Of a stretch of 64,000 nucleotides of DNA, positions 1-7,084 are shown piece after piece (the stretch's first letter is position 1; each line of letters opens with the position of its first letter). The stretch lies in NCBI GenBank assembly GCA_017616895.1, contig JAFZXE010000011.1, forward strand, positions 82,462 through 146,461, in the 5' to 3' direction. This stretch comes from Bacteroidales bacterium. Its GTDB lineage: Bacteria; Bacteroidota; Bacteroidia; Bacteroidales; P3. The position numbers and the translations under genes were made by a program. Under the pieces are notes generated by a model. The model saw only the letters and a program-made list of their open reading frames with translations, had not been told where the DNA came from and searched no databases.

Positions 1-2
1 AC

Positions 3-356
3 GCCCGCCACGACCTGATAATAAGCGGGGTGGATAGCCTCACGAAAGCCTGCGAGGGAAAGCTGGACTTCCTGCTGGACGACTATACCCAGAAAATGAC
101 TCTCAAACTTACCGGCGCAAAAGAGGAGGAGATAAAAGAGGCCACGGACGCGATAAAGGACCTGCACGACAAACACAAGGAGATGCTCGACGGATATGTC
201 GAGAACAAGAAAAACCAGGTCGAGGAAGCCTACCAGCGCTGGCAGGAGAAACAGCAGGAGGGCGACGACCCGCAACAAGAGGAGGACAAGGCCGCCCACG
301 ACCCAGAGAAAGCCATGAAGATGAACCTGGACGACATGGAGGGAAATGTGTTTTAA
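3..356 (+). CDS. C-terminal part of an unidentified acidic helical protein (runs in from the left edge)
   Basis: The reading frame is open from the first complete codon of the window and ends at TAA 354-356, so only about 117 C-terminal residues are visible. A GTG at 30 could be a start, but nothing supports it over read-through from outside the window. The visible part is strongly charged and probably helical or coiled coil, with many Lys, Glu and Gln residues. It ends in an acidic, Gln/Glu-rich tail and the residues GNVF. There is no signal peptide or known motif in the visible part. It lies 60 nt upstream of the E1-like gene on the same strand, so it may be another component of the secretion/conjugation operon. 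I do not recognise the family. Confidence 0.6.
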   Translation, partial: ARHDLIISGVDSLTKACEGKLDFLLDDYTQKMTLKLTGAKEEEIKEATDAIKDLHDKHKEMLDGYVENKKNQVEEAYQRWQEKQQEGDDPQQEEDKAAHDPEKAMKMNLDDMEGNVF

Positions 357-416
357 GTATTAAGTTTTGAGCTTTAAGTTTTAAGTTTTTAGTTTTTTGT
401 TTTAAAGTTTCTAGTT
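357..416. repeat. T-rich spacer of AAGTTTT-type short repeats
   Basis: The spacer consists of repeated units close to TTTAAGTTTT or TTTTTAGTTT. Closely related repeats occur in the spacer after tssK (3718-3768) and in the hydrogenase operon spacer (17084-17110). It separates the partial first gene from the E1-like gene. No ribosome binding site is visible in it. Confidence 0.7.
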
Positions 417-1637
417 TTGGTGATTCCGCAACATAATAATTCACAACCTTGGGGCGACGACGTTTACTCTAAACTGTCGTGGTTCAGGCGCGAGCGAGTA
501 GGGTCAGCCAAAGTGATGGTGGTGGGATGCGGCGCGTTGGGCAACGAGGTGCTGAAGAATCTGGTGCTTTTCGGCGTGGAGCACCTTGTGGTCGTGGATT
601 TTGACCATGTGGAAGCTAGCAATCTGACACGTTCGATACTCTTCACACAAAAGGACGCGGAACAAGGCCGCACGAAGGTAGAGACGGTGGCGGAAAGGCT
701 GCGGGGGATAAATCCCGCTGTCGAGATTCGGCCCATCTTCGGCGATATAGCATACGACGTGGGGCTCGGGCTGCTGAGACGTATGGATGTGGTGATTGGA
801 TGTGTAGATAGCCGCTGGGGGCGATTCTGCATCAACCGCCTGTGTATGCGGGCAGGCGTGCCTTGGGTTGACGGCGGCATTGACGGGTTGGACGGCACTG
901 TGAGAGTCTTTGTGCCTGGAAGAAACTGCTACGCCTGCAACCTCGGAACGGAAGGTTTGAGAGAAATGTCGCAACGCATGTCGTGTACGGGCATTGTGCG
1001 CAGAAACGAAACGGCCGGAAGGGCTGCGACCACTCCCGTTATTGCCTCGATAATCGGGGCGGTGCAAGTGCAGGAGGCTATGAAACTGATACACAAAGAA
1101 GAATTGGAGCAAGGCCATCTAACGTCGCTCTGCGGCAAAGTGTTCCACTATGAAGGCGAGCACATGACCACCCAGACGGCCAACTTCGAGGCCTACGATG
1201 AAGACTGTCCGGAACATGAGCGCTGGGAGCCAATTCAGCAGTCGGCTGTCAGCAGTCAGCAGTCAGTGGAGGAAGCGTTGGAGATACTGGAGAATGAACT
1301 GGGTGGCGACAACGTGACCATACTGTTGCGGAACGACTGCTTTGTCGATTATGTGGAATACAGCACGACGGGAGAACAGCAGAGGGTGATGTGCCAGGGA
1401 CGTATGGTGGCGGACAAGTTGGGAGGAAAGAATGAGTCAGAAAAAATATACCAGCATGAATACAATAGTGTAGATAAGAACTTCCCCTATATAAATTTGA
1501 CCTTGCGACAGTTAGGTCTGCCCGACAACGACGTGATACATGTAAGAACCGAAAATGAAGACAAATACCTGGAACTAAAAAGAATGTGTTATTGTGTTAT
1601 TGCGTTATTGTGTTATTGCGTTAATGCGTTAATGTAG
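417..1637 (+). CDS. E1-like ubiquitin-activating enzyme (ThiF/MoeB/UBA fold)
   Basis: Likely adenylates the C-terminus of the small ubiquitin-like protein encoded downstream and passes it to the E2-like enzyme. Numbering is from the TTG at 417. The nucleotide loop GCGALG is at 37-42, an acidic residue at D61, the NLTR arginine at R72, a lysine at K87 and the aspartate of CVDSR at D131. Likely zinc ligands are C171/C174 (CYAC) and C264/H267 (CPEH). C190 in the MSCTG motif, just before the crossover segment ending in GAVQVQEAMKL, is the best thioester-cysteine candidate. Residues about 285-390 follow a Gln/Ser linker and could form a C-terminal ubiquitin-fold (UFD) domain for E2 docking; this is inferred from the pattern around 359-378. 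The start is TTG 417 or GTG 420; no ATG fits. The last 16 residues are encoded by an intergenic-type repeat. A MoeB/ThiF cofactor role is less likely given the E2 and RING neighbours. Confidence 0.85.
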   Translation: MVIPQHNNSQPWGDDVYSKLSWFRRERVGSAKVMVVGCGALGNEVLKNLVLFGVEHLVVVDFDHVEASNLTRSILFTQKDAEQGRTKVETVAERLRGINPAVEIRPIFGDIAYDVGLGLLRRMDVVIGCVDSRWGRFCINRLCMRAGVPWVDGGIDGLDGTVRVFVPGRNCYACNLGTEGLREMSQRMSCTGIVRRNETAGRAATTPVIASIIGAVQVQEAMKLIHKEELEQGHLTSLCGKVFHYEGEHMTTQTANFEAYDEDCPEHERWEPIQQSAVSSQQSVEEALEILENELGGDNVTILLRNDCFVDYVEYSTTGEQQRVMCQGRMVADKLGGKNESEKIYQHEYNSVDKNFPYINLTLRQLGLPDNDVIHVRTENEDKYLELKRMCYCVIALLCYCVNALM

Positions 1638-1643
1638 GAATGC
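1583..1643. repeat. TGTGTTATTGCGTTATTG-type short tandem repeat overlapping the E1 3' end
   Basis: Repeats of about 9-10 bp built from GTGTTATT and GCGTTAAT cover the last 16 codons of the E1-like gene and its stop. The same repeat family forms the thyA-manC spacer at 31068-31134. The codons give a Cys/Val/Leu/Ala-rich tail that is probably not functional. Confidence 0.7.
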
Positions 1644-1683
1644 GTGAATAGTGATAATTTAAGTTTTCAATTCAACAAATACC

Positions 1684-2463
1684 TTGAAACAATACGAAAT
1701 AAATGAAATCGGAGCGGAGATGCTGCTCAACCGGCTCTATCCAGAAATGGAAGACAAGTGGATAGCGCGGTGCGAGGGCACTTTCTACCGGAACTATATG
1801 GGCGACCATATCTCAGTGTATGATGAAAGCGACGAGGTGGTACTTTCGCGTGACGGCTTTATCAGTCTGCTGCCCGACGGACTTCTTTCTGGCGAAGAAG
1901 ACCTGAGAGGCGGCAACTTCGCCGACAAATACAAGAAGCTGACCCAGCGGATGAAACTTTACAAGGAAGCATTTCTGCCAATAGACACCTTTGCATTCCG
2001 CCAAAGGCTTCATATTGAACGGATGACCTCCGCACTGCTGGAAAACAAGCTCGCCTACCTTCTGAAATCCATCTGGAACTACGACATCGAGGCCGAAACG
2101 AACCCTTACGTACGCGAAGTGGCCGTCATGCTGCCCTATATCAGCAAGATGAGAGCCGATTTGCGCAGTATTGCCAAATTGCTCGGCTCTCTCTTTAACT
2201 GTCGCGCCATGATGAAGACGGGACGCTATAGCCACGAGGACAGCACTAGATATTGGATACCCAGCGTGGAATACCAACTGCTCATTCCCGACCTCAGCGC
2301 CGAACAATACAAAAAACTCAAGGCCGACATCGAGCCTTTGCAGGCTTTCCTGTCCGAATGGCTCATCCCCGCCGAGATGAGATGCGAGATAACCATAAAA
2401 CACCACCGCCAACCGCAAAAGGTCGGTGATGGGTTGATGCTGGATTATAATAGTGAATTGTGA
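1684..2463 (+). CDS. Probable T6SS baseplate protein, TssG-like
   Basis: A 259-residue cytoplasmic-looking protein without signal peptide or membrane segments. It sits between the E1-like gene and tssK in a run that also contains tssE and tssF, where the missing baseplate subunit would be TssG. The segment at about 100-170 (rich in Leu, Arg and Tyr) and a C-terminal part of short beta-like stretches are compatible with TssG, but I see no diagnostic motif, so the call rests mainly on context. The start codon is TTG at 1684; an in-frame stop lies at 1660-1662 and the first in-frame ATG would remove about 12 residues. The last codons run into the GTGAATT repeat array, so the natural C-terminus may have been slightly altered. 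TssG would form the wedge with TssE and TssF. Confidence 0.45.
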   Translation: MKQYEINEIGAEMLLNRLYPEMEDKWIARCEGTFYRNYMGDHISVYDESDEVVLSRDGFISLLPDGLLSGEEDLRGGNFADKYKKLTQRMKLYKEAFLPIDTFAFRQRLHIERMTSALLENKLAYLLKSIWNYDIEAETNPYVREVAVMLPYISKMRADLRSIAKLLGSLFNCRAMMKTGRYSHEDSTRYWIPSVEYQLLIPDLSAEQYKKLKADIEPLQAFLSEWLIPAEMRCEITIKHHRQPQKVGDGLMLDYNSEL

Positions 2464-2542
2464 ATTGTGAATTGTGAATAGTGAAAGTGTGAATTGTGAA
2501 TTGTGAAATAGTGAATTGTGAAATTGTGAAATTGTGAAATTG
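2452..2542. repeat. GTGAATT/GTGAAATT heptamer-octamer repeat array
   Basis: About twelve head-to-tail copies of GTGAATT, some as GTGAAATT or GTGAATA, fill the spacer between the TssG-like gene and tssK and include the final codons of the former. A short related stretch in the opposite orientation (ATTCACA) lies at 45111-45135. No promoter or terminator is visible within it. Confidence 0.85.
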
Positions 2543-2565
2543 ACAAGAATACAAACAAACACAAA

Positions 2566-3717
2566 ATGGATATAAATTCGAGAATCAACTGGAGCTCCGG
2601 AATGGAACTCACCACCGAGACCTTTGCCGGGATGGACCAACACATCGATTTCCAGCAACGCGTCGCCATTCAGGCCGCTTTGGGGGGACAACGCGTAGGC
2701 ATATTGCCCGAAGTGCCCTTCAATAACAGCGGGGTCTTTGTGAAGAACTGTTTCGAGATGGAACATTTCAGGTGCATGGCTCTTCTTGCGTCGGGCAGGA
2801 TTGTGGATGTGGACGAACCTGTGACTGTGACTATTCCGAGGCTCTTTGGCGACTGCTACTATCTTACCGTCGGCTTCGGTGAAGGACAGGCTGAGTATGA
2901 ACGGGAGGGTGTTCCTTACAAAAGGCCCAACTACCGATTCACTCTGAACACCATGGAGGAGATTGAGAACAACGACCTGCTGCCGGTGGTGCGTTTCAAG
3001 GCAAACGAGGGCGTTTTCTCGGTCGATACAGACTTCATCCCCCCCACGTTGCAACTTGTCTGCGACCAACGATTCAAGCCATACATAGACCGCTATGTTG
3101 AACAGATGACCAGCATTGCGACACACGAGCACCTGACCGACGAGTTCGGCAAACGAGCCATGCTACACTACCTTTTCATCCTGAAGAGCTACAGCATGAG
3201 TATGGCCACTACCAATTTCATCCTTTTCACTCAGGAGCTTGCACAGGCAATAAACTATTACATACACTCACTCAATCCACAAAGCGGGCTGACAGCCGAA
3301 ATACCCGAGCCCAACCAGTATGACATTGAAAAGTGGTTGAAATGGCTCGAAGAGTACATGAACAGCGCTGTTTCGGTACTCGACAACGTGGAGCCCAAGG
3401 ACGACACGATTGACTATGAACTGCTGAAAGCACAGATAAAGGCGGAGCTGTATGAGACGATAAAACCCGAACTGCACGACCAAATGCTACCAGAAATTAA
3501 GGAACAATTGAGTCAGGAACTGGAGCAGAAACTGGCCGAGACGCTGAAGGAAAAACTAGAATACACTCTGAAGCCTCAACTGTACAGCCAACTGCGTCAG
3601 GAACTGTCAGACGACCTCTTCCAGCAGTTGTTCGACACCCTTTACGAAGCTCTATACAAAGCCTTGTTTGTACCGGTGGAAAAAGAGGAAGAAAACGAAT
3701 TCGTACCAATGATATGA
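2566..3717 (+). CDS. tssK: T6SS baseplate protein TssK
   Basis: TssK links the T6SS baseplate wedge to the envelope complex. The protein is 383 residues, somewhat shorter than typical proteobacterial TssK of about 440. The N-terminus has the family signature of a tryptophan followed by a GM motif and a phenylalanine/glutamine block: W9, GM at 12-13, and DFQQR at about 28-32. This recalls the W..GM...PQHFQ pattern of TssK. The middle is a mixed beta/helical domain and the last 100 residues (from about 275) are a Gln/Glu/Leu-rich helical stretch with a repeated QLxxEL pattern, probably coiled coil, ending EFVPMI. The ATG at 2566 is the first in frame. tssE follows after 56 nt. TssK is not found in extracellular contractile injection particles, which favours a T6SS over those systems. 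Divergence is expected for the Bacteroidota-type T6SS. Confidence 0.62.
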   Translation: MDINSRINWSSGMELTTETFAGMDQHIDFQQRVAIQAALGGQRVGILPEVPFNNSGVFVKNCFEMEHFRCMALLASGRIVDVDEPVTVTIPRLFGDCYYLTVGFGEGQAEYEREGVPYKRPNYRFTLNTMEEIENNDLLPVVRFKANEGVFSVDTDFIPPTLQLVCDQRFKPYIDRYVEQMTSIATHEHLTDEFGKRAMLHYLFILKSYSMSMATTNFILFTQELAQAINYYIHSLNPQSGLTAEIPEPNQYDIEKWLKWLEEYMNSAVSVLDNVEPKDDTIDYELLKAQIKAELYETIKPELHDQMLPEIKEQLSQELEQKLAETLKEKLEYTLKPQLYSQLRQELSDDLFQQLFDTLYEALYKALFVPVEKEEENEFVPMI

Positions 3718-3768
3718 AGATTAGTTCCAAGTTCTAAGTTTTTAGTTTCAAGTTTTTAGTATCAATTC
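3718..3768. repeat. AAGTTTTTAGTTTC-type short repeat spacer
   Basis: The tssK-tssE spacer contains three imperfect copies of an approximately 12-14 bp unit (AAGTTCTAAGTTTTTAGTTTC and variants). It is the same T-rich family as the spacer at 357-416. Confidence 0.65.
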
Positions 3769-3773
3769 TACCG

Positions 3774-4244
3774 ATGATATCAATTCCTCTACAGATAACA
3801 CCCAAAGGATTTCTTCGTGACGAAACAGTCGAGGATAGTATCGGCCACTCGATAGAGCTTCTGATGCAGACGCCGCTGTATGGATGCAAGGCCGACCCAC
3901 ATTATGGGTTTGTGTTCAAGAACCTGAGATTCGAGATATTCAACGAGAACGAAGGTACAGTCAACGACGGATTGGCGCCAAACACCGAACAAATACAGGC
4001 TATCAAAAACAGCGGCGGCAAAGATCTTTACAAGATAAAGGTTTCGGGCACGTCAAAGAACATCAACACTTTCGCCACCGAACTACAAAAAGCAATAATC
4101 AAGTATGAACCACGGCTCGGCAACATAAGCGTGAGCCTCTCGTACGTGAGAGAAGAGAAAATGATATATGTGAGCGTGAAAGGTTCTATAATAGAAAGCA
4201 ACACTCCTTACAAATATGAAACGACGATAAAGATATGGAATTGA
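3774..4244 (+). CDS. tssE: T6SS baseplate wedge protein TssE (gp25/GPW family)
   Basis: A 156-residue member of the phage gp25/TssE lysozyme-like family, which initiates sheath polymerisation at the baseplate. The signature is in the first 60 residues: a DSIxxSIELLMxTP segment (about 23-38) followed by a GFVFKNLRFEIFN segment (about 49-61). These match the family pattern in which an initial helix with conserved Ser/Ile is followed by a G-x-(3)-x-L-x-F-E/D block. The remainder is alternating strands and helices, ending in a basic strand. Length fits the family (about 130-170). It starts at ATG 3774, 56 nt after tssK, and tssF follows after 55 nt. gp25 proteins also occur in phage tails and extracellular contractile systems; the neighbouring TssK and TssF make T6SS the better reading. 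Confidence 0.75.
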   Translation: MISIPLQITPKGFLRDETVEDSIGHSIELLMQTPLYGCKADPHYGFVFKNLRFEIFNENEGTVNDGLAPNTEQIQAIKNSGGKDLYKIKVSGTSKNINTFATELQKAIIKYEPRLGNISVSLSYVREEKMIYVSVKGSIIESNTPYKYETTIKIWN

Positions 4245-4299
4245 GTCCTTTCTTTTAGTTTCACTTTTCGTTTCAACATTCAACTTTCAATGCAATAAA

Positions 4300-6000
4300 A
4301 TGAATATTTTTGAGACAAGGCAACGTGCACAAGAGCTGCTAAGCGATGCAATAAAGATTTGGCGGCAAAGTCCGCAAAACGAAGCCCTGGAAGGGATGGA
4401 AAACGATGCTGTCATGAATCTGCTGATGACAGCCCTTGCCTTCCAGATGAACGATGCCGACAACGAGATAGAACGCCTGAAGGAGGAAGTGGTGTCCGAG
4501 TATATGCGGATGCTGACTCCATACGAGATGGGGCACGCTGTGCCAGCTTCGGCTGTGGTGGAGGTCTCGTTAAACCGAAATATACCCGAATGGGATGTGG
4601 ATACAGGCAGCATCTTCAAAATGTCGGGTACGCAATACGAGTTTATGCCAATTCTGCACACGCGTGTTATTGGCGGTTACGTCAAGTCGGTTACCCGGTT
4701 AGACGGCAGACGCTGGAACGTGACATTGGCGTTCAATTCGCCGGTTCGTAATCTTTCGGGCTTCTCATTCGCCGTGAAAAATATGTTATTCCATGACCTA
4801 AAGGTTTCCTACAAAGGGGTATATCTGCCTTTGGTCCGGCCATGGGACTATGCCCAACTGCCACTTTCCAAGTGTTTCTCGCTCGACACATCGCTCTATA
4901 ACGACTCTCGGGTTTATGACGCATCTATGGTTGCTATGGACATTTTTGCCAAGCAAAACGTCAGGATGTACTGTGTGAAGAACCACGATGCATCGCGCTA
5001 TATGCCCGACGAAATGGATGAAGTGAACCTTGTGTTTGAGTTTGCTGGTCTCGCAAAGAATTTCATATTCGACAAGAAACAGTTGTCTATCAACAGTGTT
5101 CTTTTGGCCGAAGCACAACTGAACCTCACCACGCTTTCGAGTGAATATCCAATGACCCGAGTTGCCGGAAGCGATATGGATGCCGGCTGTCAGTTTTTAC
5201 ACTTGGTGCGCCCATCGGAAGAGCAAATTTACACGAAGGAACGGGTGGAAGTGAGACGCGTTATGGGAGACCGCTTCAATCAGGGTAGCCTGTTACGCCT
5301 GCTTTCGAGCCTTATAAACAAATACAACACCGATTTCTACGCTTTTCAGAGCAACAAAGCCCTGTCTGACGACGGCACTATACACACATTGCAAGATATT
5401 CTATCGAGACTTATGAGCGTCTGTCAGAGTGACAAGCAGCAAAGTCTTGAAGGTGTGTATCTGTTGCTACACAGCGACACCATCGGTTCGGGCAGCAAAC
5501 TCTCAACGGAGGTACGCTACCTTACCACACACGGCGCTGCCGTCAACAGCTTGCTTTCGACAAGCTCGTCGTTCGAGATTCCTGCTCCGTTTGACGGCAC
5601 AAGTGTACGTCCAATAACCGACCCGATGCCAGGTCTTGATGAAATCGGCGACAAGGCGTGTGAAGAAAGCTTGATGCGCTACCACGTCATCACTAACGAC
5701 CGCATTGTTACGCCGGCCGACATAAAGACTTTTTGCTACAACGAGTTAATGACACGATACAGCATCGACCGCACGATGGTGAAAAGTCTAGATGTAAGCC
5801 GACGTATTCAGCAGGACCCTCACGGGTGCGGTTACGAGATAGTTGCCGAAATAGTGCTCGCCGCCACTTCCACTGTGAAACGCAGTTTCGAAGAGAAAAT
5901 ACCATACGTTGAACAGTTGCTTCAGAAGATGATGGAGGTGAGAAGTTCGGGCGTTTATCCAATTATGGTCAATATCGTGGTCGAGGGAAGTAATCAATAG
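4300..6000 (+). CDS. tssF: T6SS baseplate protein TssF
   Basis: A 566-residue baseplate wedge subunit that, with TssG and TssE, forms the T6SS baseplate. The N-terminal 90 residues are helical and acidic, ending in a YMRMLTPYEMGHAVPA segment that matches the TssF pattern of a conserved proline-rich turn following the first helices. Beta-rich domains follow. Near the C-terminus the segment NDRIVTPADIKTFCYNELMT (about 464-483) is the family's conserved Arg-x-Val-Thr-x-x-Asp motif, shared with baseplate J-type proteins. Length agrees with TssF (about 580-620). There is no signal peptide. It begins at ATG 4300 and is followed after 59 nt by the ubiquitin-like gene, so baseplate and conjugation genes are directly adjacent. 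Confidence 0.75.
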   Translation: MNIFETRQRAQELLSDAIKIWRQSPQNEALEGMENDAVMNLLMTALAFQMNDADNEIERLKEEVVSEYMRMLTPYEMGHAVPASAVVEVSLNRNIPEWDVDTGSIFKMSGTQYEFMPILHTRVIGGYVKSVTRLDGRRWNVTLAFNSPVRNLSGFSFAVKNMLFHDLKVSYKGVYLPLVRPWDYAQLPLSKCFSLDTSLYNDSRVYDASMVAMDIFAKQNVRMYCVKNHDASRYMPDEMDEVNLVFEFAGLAKNFIFDKKQLSINSVLLAEAQLNLTTLSSEYPMTRVAGSDMDAGCQFLHLVRPSEEQIYTKERVEVRRVMGDRFNQGSLLRLLSSLINKYNTDFYAFQSNKALSDDGTIHTLQDILSRLMSVCQSDKQQSLEGVYLLLHSDTIGSGSKLSTEVRYLTTHGAAVNSLLSTSSSFEIPAPFDGTSVRPITDPMPGLDEIGDKACEESLMRYHVITNDRIVTPADIKTFCYNELMTRYSIDRTMVKSLDVSRRIQQDPHGCGYEIVAEIVLAATSTVKRSFEEKIPYVEQLLQKMMEVRSSGVYPIMVNIVVEGSNQ

Positions 6001-6059
6001 CAACAAATTAATGTTTGAAGATTGTACCAAAAGATAACAACATCACAATATAACACAAT

Positions 6060-6377
6060 ATGGAAGATTTCTTTCTGAACATCGTTTACAAGAACAAGAC
6101 AGTGAAATTCCGCGTAGCCAATCCCGAGGCGCCGTTGGGGACGCTGCTAACAAACTTGCGTCACGCAATCGGCAACGATGGCAAACTCATTTTCGACTTT
6201 CCGTCGATAGACTCGACAGGAGCCCCTCTTGACTATTTCTTCGCAAAAGAGGACTCTGCAGTGCATGAGTTGCGTGTTATGCGCCCCCGCATCGGCAATG
6301 CCGAACAGACCTTGGCTGACTACAATGTCCAAAACGGAGATACGGTTTCATTAATTCCAGATCCGTTTCCGGGTTGA
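6060..6377 (+). CDS. Ubiquitin-like protein (beta-grasp, YukD-like) ending in glycine
   Basis: A 105-residue protein that is probably the modifier conjugated by the neighbouring E1 and E2. It opens with a strand, FFLNIVYKNKTVKFRV, followed by a helix around a conserved-looking LGTLLTNLRHAIG segment and further strands. It closes with LADYNVQNGDTVSLIPDPFPG, where the phrase around NGDTVSLI is typical of ubiquitin/YukD-type beta-grasp domains. The C-terminus is a single glycine directly before TGA at 6375-6377, so no tail needs removing before adenylation. It lacks the usual double glycine; the sequence is Pro-Gly. An insertion around residues 45-75 makes it longer than ubiquitin. It lies between tssF (59 nt) and the E2-like gene (70 nt). 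The fold call is by pattern only. Confidence 0.72.
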   Translation: MEDFFLNIVYKNKTVKFRVANPEAPLGTLLTNLRHAIGNDGKLIFDFPSIDSTGAPLDYFFAKEDSAVHELRVMRPRIGNAEQTLADYNVQNGDTVSLIPDPFPG

Positions 6378-6447
6378 TGCCACAGATGGTGGCCATAGAT
6401 ACACAGGAGGTCAGGATAGTTTAGTAAAAGATATTTTATAATAACTA

Positions 6448-7017
6448 ATGCAAATCAAGGATTTCGATATAACCAAGTTCACCGGTCGCAACCGACGGCT
6501 GCTCTACGAGTGGCAGAAGTTGGAGTATGCCTGCCAAAACCGTGATTTCAAAATCGAAATTATTGACACGAACACCTTCGGTTTGCCAACAAGTTATCTT
6601 GTAGTTTATAATATTCACAGCATCTGCGGTGTCACCAACATCGACCAGCTTAACCAGGCCGGGGTTGTGAATGAACCGATTTTCGCCGACAGTTTCAGTA
6701 TGCGAATCGACCTCCCCGAAAACTACCCGTGTGTGGATGGCAGTCCCCAGTTCCGTTTCCTAACTACTGATGCTAATGGCAATGCACTAGAGCATCCTTG
6801 GCATCCGAATATCCGTTGGGCTGGCAGTTTCGCAGGACGTGTATGTGTCAATATGGCAGACACCTATACTGATTTAGTCTGGGGGGTTGAGCGTGTTGCC
6901 GGCTACCTGAGGTATGAGTGCTATCATGCACTTCCTGAACCTCCATACCCAGAGGACCAGTCGGTTGCAGCTTGGGTAATCAGACAGGCCGAACCAAACG
7001 GATGGATACCCTTTTGA
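6448..7017 (+). CDS. E2-like ubiquitin-conjugating enzyme (UBC fold)
   Basis: A 189-residue UBC-fold enzyme predicted to take the ubiquitin-like protein from the E1 and deliver it to targets. The layout follows the fold: an N-terminal helix (about 14-30) with basic and aromatic residues, strands through 35-60 and 80-106, and the H119-P120-N121 motif. C133 in GRVCVN lies 12 residues after N121 and is the expected thioester cysteine; N121 would be the oxyanion-hole asparagine. After it comes a tryptophan region (W145) and helices with Y153/L154, then a PYPED turn and a final helix with AAWV, matching the post-catalytic part of E2-like proteins. These features distinguish it from non-catalytic UBC relatives. 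It starts at ATG 6448. An eukaryotic-type W-P at the usual place is missing. It is among the firmest calls in the conjugation set. Confidence 0.85.
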   Translation: MQIKDFDITKFTGRNRRLLYEWQKLEYACQNRDFKIEIIDTNTFGLPTSYLVVYNIHSICGVTNIDQLNQAGVVNEPIFADSFSMRIDLPENYPCVDGSPQFRFLTTDANGNALEHPWHPNIRWAGSFAGRVCVNMADTYTDLVWGVERVAGYLRYECYHALPEPPYPEDQSVAAWVIRQAEPNGWIPF

Positions 7018-7084
7018 GTCTTTTGTTTCAAGTTTTTAGCCCATTGAAAATAATACATACTTTAATGTACGTCTGTCAAGAAAA

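Noticed and set aside
417-1637. MoeB/ThiF cofactor-biosynthesis enzyme
   Set aside because: No molybdopterin or thiamin genes around it; the adjacent Ubl, E2 and RING-like genes and the extra C-terminal region fit conjugation better.
1813-3132. 439-codon minus-strand open frame opposite the TssG-like and tssK genes
   Set aside because: It crosses a spacer repeat, has repeat-coded low-complexity stretches and no motif; the plus-strand genes have clear family features.
2566-6000. Extracellular contractile injection system or phage tail instead of a T6SS
   Set aside because: The TssK-like and TssF-like proteins together favour T6SS; no tail-tube, LysM or AAA+ eCIS genes are visible. The upstream genes would settle it.
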